In this document: positions 1-5,594 of the stretch, piece by piece
Layout of the letters: each line of letters starts with the position of its first letter
Position numbering within the stretch: the stretch's first letter is position 1
Source of the DNA: Phycisphaerae bacterium
GTDB lineage: Bacteria > Planctomycetota > Phycisphaerae > JAAYCJ01
Length of the DNA stretch: 7,165 nucleotides
NCBI GenBank assembly: GCA_012514125.1
Contig: JAAZAW010000363.1
Coordinates: 1 to 7,165, forward strand
Direction: 5' to 3'
Translations under genes and position numbers: made by a program
Notes under the pieces: generated by a model
What the model saw: the letters and a program-made list of their open reading frames with translations, nothing else
Databases searched by the model: none
What the model was told of the DNA's origin: nothing

Positions 1-153
1 CGCTGAAAGCATCTAAGTGTGAAACCTTCTTCAAGATAAGGTCTCGATCCCGCAAGGGTGAAGTCCCGTGGAAGACTACCACGTTGATAGGCTGGAGGTG
101 TAAGAGCAGAGATGTTCTGAGCTGACCAGTACTAACGGACAAACGCTTGACCA
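1..153 (+). rRNA. rrl: 23S ribosomal RNA, 3' end (partial)
   Basis: This is the last ~150 nt of large-subunit ribosomal RNA; the rest lies left of the window. It opens with the conserved CGCTGAAAGCATCTAAG block (domain VI), followed by GAAGACTACCACGTTGATAGGC and GTACTAACGGAC, which align directly with the 3' end of E. coli 23S rRNA. The segment GCTTGACC at 145-152 corresponds to the strand that pairs with the 5' end of 23S to close helix 1, so the mature 3' end should lie at about 152-156; the exact base cannot be set without the 5' end. It is co-oriented with the 5S gene and is presumably cotranscribed with it. Confidence 0.97.
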
Positions 154-179
154 CCTTTATCATACACTGATAATCGTGG
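151..179 (+). other. Imperfect hairpin at the 23S 3' end / spacer start
   Basis: Bases 151-162 pair with 168-179 in 10 of 12 positions, with a 5-nt loop and a two-base internal mismatch. The 5' arm begins inside the predicted end of 23S rRNA, so this fold would compete with helix 1 of mature 23S. It may be a precursor structure or chance. The stem is seen in the sequence; any processing role is inference. Confidence 0.35.
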
Positions 180-250
180 AATCGCGCCAAAAATTGTTGG
201 AAACGCGCAATGGGCTTTAATGCCCTCCACCTATGAAAATAATATTGATA

Positions 251-271
251 CACTTCGGTTCGTCCGAAGTG
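251..271 (+). other. Perfect hairpin in the 23S-5S spacer
   Basis: The arms CACTTCGG (251-258) and CCGAAGTG (264-271) form a perfect 8-bp stem around a 5-nt loop, 12 nt before the 5S gene. The rest of the spacer (about 154-283) holds no tRNA gene. No T-run follows, so this is not a terminator. A processing signal separating 23S and 5S precursors is a reasonable guess but is not shown by the sequence. Confidence 0.5.
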
Positions 272-283
272 TTTCGCCGAATT

Positions 284-400
284 TGTCGGTCTAAATACGG
301 CAGGGGAAATACCTGGTCCCATTCCGAACCCAGTCGTCAAGCCCTGACGGCCAATGATAGTCCTAGCTTAAGTTAGGGTGAAAGTAGGTGAAGGCCGACA
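284..400 (+). rRNA. rrf: 5S ribosomal RNA
   Basis: This is a complete 5S rRNA of about 117 nt. The ends TGTCGGTC and GGCCGACA pair over 8 bp to form helix I, which fixes both boundaries. The internal CCCATTCCGAACCCAG block matches the universal loop B/helix III/loop C segment (E. coli CCCATGCCGAACTCAG), and AGTAGGTGAAGGCCGACA matches the 3' part. Compared with E. coli it lacks one base in the 3' strand of helix II, near E. coli A66, a position normally bulged. From memory, absence of that base was described as a trait of planctomycete 5S rRNA, although those described were shorter (about 110 nt). It follows 23S by ~130 nt and is followed 10 nt later by a terminator. Confidence 0.95.
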
Positions 401-410
401 TTAATTTTCA

Positions 411-446
411 AGCCCGCAGGAAAATATTTTCCTGCGGGCTTTTTTT
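411..446 (+). terminator. Rho-independent terminator of the rRNA operon
   Basis: Bases 411-440 are a perfect 30-nt palindrome with arms AGCCCGCAGGAAAAT and ATTTTCCTGCGGGCT, followed directly by T's up to 446. The GC-rich stem base plus T-run is a textbook intrinsic terminator, starting 10 nt after 5S. The left flank does not give a T-run on the opposite strand, so it should act mainly in the rRNA direction and insulate the downstream gene from rRNA transcription. Confidence 0.95.
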
Positions 447-470
447 AGCTTTTACGCTATTGAAGAAGAG

Positions 471-476
471 TATAAA
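471..476 (+). promoter_or_regulatory. Possible -10 element for the rhamnosidase gene
   Basis: TATAAA lies 36 nt before the chosen start codon and downstream of the rRNA terminator, so a promoter is expected in this short gap. No good -35 hexamer is visible at 16-18 bp upstream (GCTTTT at 17 bp). It is a weak call based mainly on position. Confidence 0.3.
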
Positions 477-512
477 GCAAACGCGTGGGTGTTTATCGAG
501 AAGGGGATGCTG

Positions 513-2867
513 ATGAACCAAAAAGAAAAGAAATATGGTGCATGGGTTTGGCCCGCCCAATGTGGTGCGACGGTTAATCAGTATGTGGAGTTTCGTCATG
601 AGTTCGAAGCTGCCGAAGTCCTATCGGATATCACATTACAAATCAGTGTCGATTCCAACTATGCCGTGAGACTCAACGGCAATTTTGTCGATTGCGGACA
701 ATACCATGATTTTCCCGGCGACAAGGTTTTTGATACTCTTGCGGTTGGAAGATATGCTCGAACCGGTAAAAATATTTTGTCGATCATGGTTTACTATCAA
801 GGTGAAACCAGTTTCCAATATCTCGGCGGTCAGCCGGGGTTGTTTTATGAATTGACACGGGGGGGGCGAAAAATTGTCAGCGGCCTTGAAACACAGTATC
901 GAATTGCGTCGGAATATCACAGGGGGGCGATGACGAAGATTACAGGGCAACTGGGCTTTTCGTTTTTATATGATGCAAGAAAGGCACAAGACGATTGGAC
1001 ATCGATTCGCGAACAGGATTTGCAAGCAATCTGTCAGGATCGGACCTTGCGTCCCCGGCCAATTGATAAGTTGACGATTCGAGAGCGTGTCAAAACACGA
1101 ATTTGTGCGCAGGGTGTTTTTCGCCGTATCGTTGATAAAGAAACACTTGCCGCCTCGATGCAGTCGGATTATTTTTCGATGCGTGAGACCAAATCCTTGT
1201 TTGGCGAGGGGGCGATTCCGGCTCTGCCGAGGGAAAGTCCGGTGAAAATACTTCCGCCGATGGCAGGGGATGATGGTGTTTATGTGATTTTTGATATGGG
1301 ACGTGAAGAAGTGGGTCTGCTGGACCTGGAGGTCGATGCTGCCGCAGGGACGATGATCGATATCGCCCATGGTGAACACCTCGACGATCTTCGCGTTCGA
1401 TCGCATGTGGGCGGACGAAATTTTGCGTATCAATATATCTGCAAACAGGGCCGGCAACATTTCGTTCATTATTTTAAGCGACTCGCAGGGCGATATTTGC
1501 AGCTTCAGATTCATCATTTTTCTGAGCCGGTGCAATTGTATTACGCCGGACTTCTTCCAACGGAATATCCGATTGAACGGCGGGGAAGTTTTGAATCATG
1601 CGATTCACTGTTGAATAAAATTTATGAAACCTCAATTCGCACATTGCATCTGTGCATGCACGAACATTACGAAGATTGTCCGTGGCGGGAGCAGGCCTTA
1701 TACGCGAACGATTCGCGGAATCAGGCTTTGTGCGGATATTATGGTTTCGGCGAATACGATTTTCCGGCGACGGCGTTCGACTTGCTTGGGCAGAGTTTGA
1801 AGGATGACGGCTATCTGGAACTTTGCGCTCCAGCGGATATTCCAATTACGATTCCCTCATTCAGCCATGCGTGGGTGCTGGCGGTGGGGGATCACTGGCA
1901 ATTTCGCGGCGATAAGGATTATGTGCAAAAGCAATTTCCTCGCGTTCGCAAGATGATGCAGACTTATCTGGCGACGGTGCGCGACGGTTTGCTGCCTTGT
2001 CCGCGAGGGAAACGCTATTGGCAGTTTTACGACTGGGCGGATCATCTCGACGGTGTTTTTGGAGAGAAATGCACGAACTGGGGAGAATTGAAACATGATC
2101 GATACGATGCACCGCTCAATGCCCTGTTTGTTATGGCTTTGGATGCCGCGGCAAAACTTGCGGCAGTGATGGAAGATCATCAGGCTGTGGACCAATACGC
2201 CTGTGCTGCACGGGAATTACGAATCGCATTTCATGATCGATTTTGGGATGCGAAAGAATCGGCGTATTTTTCATATATGGACGAAACGACGCCGCGATAT
2301 TTTGCGGAACTCACACAGTCGTTGGCGCTGTTGGCGGGAATATGTCCACCGATATTGGCGGATGGACTGCGCACACGGTTGGCGAAGGAAAATAATGGTT
2401 GGACCGAAACGACACTCAGTCAATCGTTCTATAAATTTGAGGCTTTGATGGCGGACAAGACAAAATTCGGCAGGTCAGTTTTTGACATGATCCGCCGTGA
2501 CTGGAGCATGATGCTTTTTTCGGGGGCGACGAGTTTCTGGGAGACGATGAAGGGCGGCTGGGATTTCGACAACGCGGGCAGTTTATGTCATGGCTGGTCG
2601 GCGATTCCGGTTTATTTTTATCAGGCATACGGTTTGGGCGTCAGGCCTGTCGATACGGGATTTAAAAAATTTATCGTCGATCCGGTACGAAGGATTTTGC
2701 CCTGGGCGAAGGGTGAAATTCCAACGCCCGCCGGTGCGATTGATGTTTCGCTCGAGCAGCAGGGCGATCGGATGGTTTATCGTCTGACGCACCCTGTGAG
2801 TCTGGAACCCAAACTGGTTGGGTTTGGTTCCGGCGATGAGGTGATTGTTCGGGCGTATAATCCATAA
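513..2867 (+). CDS. GH78-family alpha-L-rhamnosidase-like glycoside hydrolase
   Basis: Predicted 784-aa inverting glycosidase releasing terminal alpha-L-rhamnose from oligosaccharides or glycosides. Order: an N-terminal carbohydrate-binding-like beta-sandwich (about 15-125), a second beta domain (about 250-350), the (alpha/alpha)6 catalytic barrel (about 360-700) and a C-terminal beta domain (700-784). The motif EDCPWREQ...AND gives D388, E393 and D400, matching the D+5 E+7 D spacing of D567/E572/D579 in Bacillus GL1 RhaB. E393 should be the general acid. E677 in TSFWET should be the general base, and H693 in SLCHGW the conserved His. There is no signal peptide, so it is predicted to be cytoplasmic. 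A GTG at 489 and ATG at 507 are in frame, but ATG 513 is preferred because GAGAAGGGG (498-506) sits 6 nt upstream. Family is confident; exact substrate is not, because the motif differs from the common DCPQRDE. Confidence 0.88.
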   Translation: MNQKEKKYGAWVWPAQCGATVNQYVEFRHEFEAAEVLSDITLQISVDSNYAVRLNGNFVDCGQYHDFPGDKVFDTLAVGRYARTGKNILSIMVYYQGETSFQYLGGQPGLFYELTRGGRKIVSGLETQYRIASEYHRGAMTKITGQLGFSFLYDARKAQDDWTSIREQDLQAICQDRTLRPRPIDKLTIRERVKTRICAQGVFRRIVDKETLAASMQSDYFSMRETKSLFGEGAIPALPRESPVKILPPMAGDDGVYVIFDMGREEVGLLDLEVDAAAGTMIDIAHGEHLDDLRVRSHVGGRNFAYQYICKQGRQHFVHYFKRLAGRYLQLQIHHFSEPVQLYYAGLLPTEYPIERRGSFESCDSLLNKIYETSIRTLHLCMHEHYEDCPWREQALYANDSRNQALCGYYGFGEYDFPATAFDLLGQSLKDDGYLELCAPADIPITIPSFSHAWVLAVGDHWQFRGDKDYVQKQFPRVRKMMQTYLATVRDGLLPCPRGKRYWQFYDWADHLDGVFGEKCTNWGELKHDRYDAPLNALFVMALDAAAKLAAVMEDHQAVDQYACAARELRIAFHDRFWDAKESAYFSYMDETTPRYFAELTQSLALLAGICPPILADGLRTRLAKENNGWTETTLSQSFYKFEALMADKTKFGRSVFDMIRRDWSMMLFSGATSFWETMKGGWDFDNAGSLCHGWSAIPVYFYQAYGLGVRPVDTGFKKFIVDPVRRILPWAKGEIPTPAGAIDVSLEQQGDRMVYRLTHPVSLEPKLVGFGSGDEVIVRAYNP

Positions 2868-2929
2868 AAGGGATGTTCTTTTTTTGAATTACGAAACCGC
2901 TTCTCCGAATTTTTCAAAAATGGATTGCG

Positions 2930-3277
2930 TCAGGATCGGATCATTATCAGCAGCATTTTAAACTTCTGGATTGCCCGAACCGCGTGCGGATGGTTGGCCG
3001 GCATCACAATCATTTCACCGGCTTTGACGTTGTGAGGGCGATTTTCGATAGAAATTTCCGCCTCGCCGTCGAGAACCTGAACCATCGCGTCGAACGGCGC
3101 GGTATGCTCGCTCAGACCCTGTCCCTGATCGAAGGCAAACAAGGTTACGGTTCCCGTTTTTTTGTCCAGAATCGTTCGGCTGACAACGGAGTTCGTCTGA
3201 TACTGGATCATATCCGAGAGCGGAACTGCTTGAACTTCCAGAACTTCATGGCATGATTTTTTATCGTGTTCAGTCAT
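2930..3277 (-). CDS. Small single-domain cupin protein
   Basis: A 115-aa one-domain cupin (cupin_2 type), a beta-barrel usually holding a metal. Cupin motif 1 is at about 52-74 (GQGLSEHTAPFDAMVQVLDG) and motif 2 at about 87-102 (GEMIVMPANHPHAVRA). Likely metal ligands are H58 and H98. The classical HxH pair of motif 1 is reduced to one His (H58-T-A), with Q67 where a ligand Glu often sits, so metal binding may be altered or absent. The start is set by GGAGG (complement of 3284-3288), 6 nt before the ATG. There is no signal peptide, so it should be cytoplasmic. It has its own promoter and converges on the rhamnosidase gene with a 62-bp gap. The substrate is unknown; sugar binding, small-molecule sensing and an enzyme are all possible. 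Confidence 0.85.
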   Translation of the reverse strand: MTEHDKKSCHEVLEVQAVPLSDMIQYQTNSVVSRTILDKKTGTVTLFAFDQGQGLSEHTAPFDAMVQVLDGEAEISIENRPHNVKAGEMIVMPANHPHAVRAIQKFKMLLIMIRS

Positions 3278-3283
3278 TTTTGT

Positions 3284-3288
3284 CCTCC
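3284..3288 (-). promoter_or_regulatory. Strong Shine-Dalgarno site of the cupin gene
   Basis: The complement reads GGAGG, 6 nt before the ATG ending at 3277. It fixes the start and suggests efficient translation. Confidence 0.8.
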
Positions 3289-3362
3289 AGAGAATTCATG
3301 TCGTCAGTTATTGGTTTTTAACATCTCCGCCATTTTCCCATCTAACCGCAAGATGTTGTGCT

Positions 3363-3391
3363 ATTATAAAAGATATCAACTATCAGAGCAA
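3363..3391 (-). promoter_or_regulatory. Sigma-70-type promoter of the cupin gene
   Basis: On the - strand, a perfect TATAAT (3368-3363) lies 17 bp downstream of TTGCTC (3391-3386). Transcription would start near 3356 and leave a leader of roughly 80 nt before the cupin ATG. The -10 is consensus, while the -35 matches only TTG, which fits an activator-assisted promoter. Three GTCAA copies lie just upstream (3402-3422). Confidence 0.6.
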
Positions 3392-3401
3392 AATTATTCA
3401 G

Positions 3402-3422
3402 GTCAATTCTGTCAAATGTCAA
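3402..3422 (-). repeat. Triple GTCAA (TTGAC) repeat upstream of the cupin promoter
   Basis: GTCAA occurs on the + strand at 3402-3406, 3411-3415 and 3418-3422, reading TTGAC on the transcribed strand with steps of 9 and 7 nt. It ends about 10 bp upstream of the -35. It could be a regulator-binding site, alternative -35 elements, or chance in AT-rich DNA. Confidence 0.35.
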
Positions 3423-3456
3423 AATTCAATATCGTAATCAAATATCATTGAGTCTT

Positions 3457-3894
3457 TTATTCCGACATAAACATCAGTTCTCCTGAGACACCGAGTTGTT
3501 GTAAAGCACCAAAACGGTCCCATTCCTGCCACTGCTCCTCGATTTTGTCGTTCACGATTTTACTGAGGGTCATTCCCGTAATCAGCATGTGCCTGCCGGT
3601 TGCCGGAATTCCCGGAAGGTCGCCGTCTTGCGTTCCACACGCCATCCACCGTGTGACAACAAAATCACCTTCCGCGATTATGTCTTCAATCGTCAAACGC
3701 AAATCAGGAAATGCCTGATGAAATGCGATTTGTATCTGTTCCCATGTTTCGGGGCCGCCGGAAAAATTGGGAATCGCCGAATCATTCAAGATGTAATCGC
3801 GTGAGAGCATATCCCGGGCGGCCTTTAAATCTTTTTGGGTATATGCTTCATGAAAAAAACGTTTGACGAATTCTTTATTTGTTTCGACGGACAT
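3457..3894 (-). CDS. SnoaL-like (ester cyclase/NTF2-fold) protein
   Basis: A 145-aa protein of the SnoaL-like polyketide cyclase/ester cyclase group, with a cone-shaped alpha+beta NTF2 fold. The family signature is clear: an N-terminal helix (KEFVKRFFHEAY, about 7-18), ARDMLSRDYI (26-35), then FPDLRLTIEDIIAEGDFVVTR at 62-82, GTxxGDLPGIPATGR at 87-101 and WQEWDRFGALQQLG at 122-135. D126 is a plausible counterpart of the SnoaL catalytic Asp, but this is by family analogy only. An in-frame ATG at 3954 would give 165 aa, but I reject it because the strong GGAGG (3904-3900) sits 5 nt before ATG 3894 and a promoter -10 lies inside the extension. There is no signal peptide. Most such orphan proteins have no known substrate, and no polyketide genes are nearby, so polyketide cyclisation is unlikely. 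Confidence 0.85.
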   Translation of the reverse strand: MSVETNKEFVKRFFHEAYTQKDLKAARDMLSRDYILNDSAIPNFSGGPETWEQIQIAFHQAFPDLRLTIEDIIAEGDFVVTRWMACGTQDGDLPGIPATGRHMLITGMTLSKIVNDKIEEQWQEWDRFGALQQLGVSGELMFMSE

Positions 3895-3899
3895 AGACA

Positions 3900-3904
3900 C
3901 CTCC
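3900..3904 (-). promoter_or_regulatory. Shine-Dalgarno site that decides the SnoaL-like start
   Basis: The complement of 3900-3907 reads GGGGGAGG; its GGAGG is 5 nt before ATG 3894. This supports the 145-aa form over the longer reading. Confidence 0.8.
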
Positions 3905-3937
3905 CCCTTTTTAACTCTGTTCGTGCTTGTCGCATTC

Positions 3938-3966
3938 ATTATAATCGATTTCAATCAAATCAACAA
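3938..3966 (-). promoter_or_regulatory. Sigma-70-type promoter of the SnoaL-like gene
   Basis: On the - strand, TTGTTG (3966-3961) and a perfect TATAAT (3943-3938) are separated by 17 bp. The -35 box begins at the base directly after the flippase stop codon, so the promoter fills the 72-bp gap. Transcription would start near 3931, giving a leader of about 37 nt that contains the strong Shine-Dalgarno site. Confidence 0.6.
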
Positions 3967-5487
3967 TCAATCTCGTCGCAGGAGTTTTCTGAAAATCAGT
4001 TCTTTCTGTGTCGGGTTGAAAATTGTTGTCCCCCAAAGCGACCAGATGACGAGTCCCGCGAACATCGCCGCTGCCGGTAAAATCGGCAAGAGCAAGATGG
4101 CGGGAAAAACAAATAAGACAAACAACCCCAACGAAATATTTTGTTTCTCCGCCCGCATCAGCAACAGAGAGATGATCAACGCTCCCCAGGTGGACCCTGT
4201 CGCCGCATGGGCTGCACCGGCCAGGGCGTTGGTCTGTGGAACCAGAACCACCGAGAGTAAAACGTTTCCAATCAATCCCGCCAGCCAGGGCCAGAGCATC
4301 AACCGCATCTTTTCGATCACGATAAATCGAATCGCAAGAAAGCCGAGAATCGCACAATACTGATAAAACAGCAAAACCACCGGCAAAATTCCACTGATCG
4401 CGTTGAGCTGGTTTGGAAAGACTCTCGCCATCGGCTCGCGGAACAGAATCAAAATCAACCCGAGAAAAATCAATCCCATCGTCATCAGCTTGGTGTAAAA
4501 ATCATGCAGCGTCGCGGCGCCGGGTCGGTCGCCTTTTTCCCAGATCACGCAAATATTGGGGATAACCACAGAACTTAGCGCCGCGCCGACAATCAGCAGC
4601 AACTGGCCGATCAATCGCGCCGCGGCAAAGATATCGCTGTTGAGTGCATCGGAAACCCGCGTCAGATGCCATAACGCGTATAACTGCCAACTCTGCCAGA
4701 TGATCCCCGCGATAGCCGCCCAGAATCCGAACCCCACCAACTGACGAATCAGCGGCCTGTAAAAGGTTTCTTCCGGTTCCTGCTCATCGGGCGTCCGTCG
4801 CATGATCGCCAATCCCCAGACGATCGTCGGCAGAATCATCGCCAGGGAGTACGACCAGATGACCCATTGAGCCTGTGGACCTTTGACGATTACCGCCGCC
4901 AGTGAAAAGATCAAAAAGAGCGTTCCATGAACCAGTTCCATCACCGCCAGCGCTCCGAACATTCGCAGGCCTTTGAGAATGGCGATCACCACAAAATAGG
5001 CAATAATGGCAAAGATGGCAACTAACGTTGAATAGGCAAGCGGTGATATTTGAGCGGGGTCAACCTCTTTTCCGGCGAATAGCAATCGTCCCAATGGATG
5101 AGAAAAAAACATCAATCCCAGTGTGGCGATCAGGGTGATCGCCATGGTTAATCGAGCTGATAATCTTAAGAATGAGCGAAGTGTTTTTTTTTGCTGAAAG
5201 CTGGGCACATAACGCGTAATGGCTTCGGGTAATCCCAGCGAGACCAGCGGCGCGAGAATATTAATTGCCTGAAGTGCGATGGTAAGCAGTCCATATTGCC
5301 CCGTTTGCCTGGCCAGCAGCCATGCCAGAATAATTCCCCGAAAAAAACTCATGGCGCGATAGATTAACGTTGCCGGCAGATAAATTTGCACCGATCGTCC
5401 GACGCTTAAGACGTCGAACAGGCTTTGTCGTTTGGGTGTGTGATGTTCATTGGAGCCTGGATGTTTCATGTGTGTTATTATCATCAT
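3967..5487 (-). CDS. MOP-superfamily polysaccharide flippase (Wzx-like)
   Basis: A 506-aa, very hydrophobic integral membrane protein with about 12-14 predicted helices (roughly 36-58, 64-86, 112-129, 150-171, 178-201, 208-229, 250-272, 286-310, 334-350, 366-392, 396-417, 424-444 and 452-490). The N-terminal pattern, including LARQTGQYGLLTIALQAI and VSLGLPEAITRYVP (about 58-95), is typical of oligosaccharide flippases that move lipid-linked repeat units across the inner membrane for O-antigen, capsule or exopolysaccharide assembly. Its length is usual for the family. The first ATG in frame (5487) follows a TGA two codons upstream. An alternative at 5469 would remove six residues; neither has a clear Shine-Dalgarno site. 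No glycosyltransferase or polymerase gene is adjacent, so the substrate is unknown. Confidence 0.85.
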   Translation of the reverse strand: MMIITHMKHPGSNEHHTPKRQSLFDVLSVGRSVQIYLPATLIYRAMSFFRGIILAWLLARQTGQYGLLTIALQAINILAPLVSLGLPEAITRYVPSFQQKKTLRSFLRLSARLTMAITLIATLGLMFFSHPLGRLLFAGKEVDPAQISPLAYSTLVAIFAIIAYFVVIAILKGLRMFGALAVMELVHGTLFLIFSLAAVIVKGPQAQWVIWSYSLAMILPTIVWGLAIMRRTPDEQEPEETFYRPLIRQLVGFGFWAAIAGIIWQSWQLYALWHLTRVSDALNSDIFAAARLIGQLLLIVGAALSSVVIPNICVIWEKGDRPGAATLHDFYTKLMTMGLIFLGLILILFREPMARVFPNQLNAISGILPVVLLFYQYCAILGFLAIRFIVIEKMRLMLWPWLAGLIGNVLLSVVLVPQTNALAGAAHAATGSTWGALIISLLLMRAEKQNISLGLFVLFVFPAILLLPILPAAAMFAGLVIWSLWGTTIFNPTQKELIFRKLLRRD

Positions 5488-5523
5488 TGATCAAGAACAA
5501 GACAAGCTAGAAATCTTCTTTGA

Positions 5524-5568
5524 TCTGCCGGTGGGGCGTTGTATTTGGATTTCAATTCTTCAGGCAAT
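5524..5568 (-). promoter_or_regulatory. Weak candidate promoter for the flippase gene
   Basis: On the - strand, TTGCCT is followed after about 18 bp by TACAAC within the 107-bp gap between the FHA gene and the flippase gene. Each hexamer matches consensus at about four of six positions. The gap holds no clear terminator for the upstream gene, so read-through from the FHA gene is also possible. Limits are approximate. Confidence 0.25.
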
Positions 5569-5594
5569 CCTGGTATATGAAAAAGAGAATTAAA

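Noticed and set aside
154..283. tRNA gene in the 23S-5S spacer
   Set aside because: No T-arm GTTCRA-type motif or cloverleaf pairing was found.
489..512. Upstream GTG (489) and ATG (507) starts for the rhamnosidase
   Set aside because: GAGAAGGGG at 498-506 is placed correctly for ATG 513; it would lie inside the coding region or touch the start codon for the other two.
966..1535. 189-aa reading frame on the - strand inside the rhamnosidase gene
   Set aside because: It is a shadow of a strongly supported GH78 gene, with no family motif or ribosome site.
2884..2917. Possible bidirectional terminator between the convergent rhamnosidase and cupin genes
   Set aside because: Only a 5-bp TTGAA/TTCAA stem with a long loop is visible. 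T-runs occur nearby, but the stem is too weak and AT-rich to call.
3424..3452. Possible terminator after the SnoaL-like gene
   Set aside because: CAATGATAT and ATATTG can pair over about six bases with a bulge, followed by a few T's on the - strand, but the stem is all AT-rich and not convincing.
3895..3954. 20-residue N-terminal extension of the SnoaL-like protein
   Set aside because: It would contain the TATAAT promoter element and the Shine-Dalgarno site of the shorter form; the NTF2-type fold does not need it.
3863..4363. 166-aa reading frame on the + strand
   Set aside because: It lies antisense to the flippase end and the SnoaL-like start, has no ribosome site and no recognisable domain. 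The - strand genes have clear family signatures.
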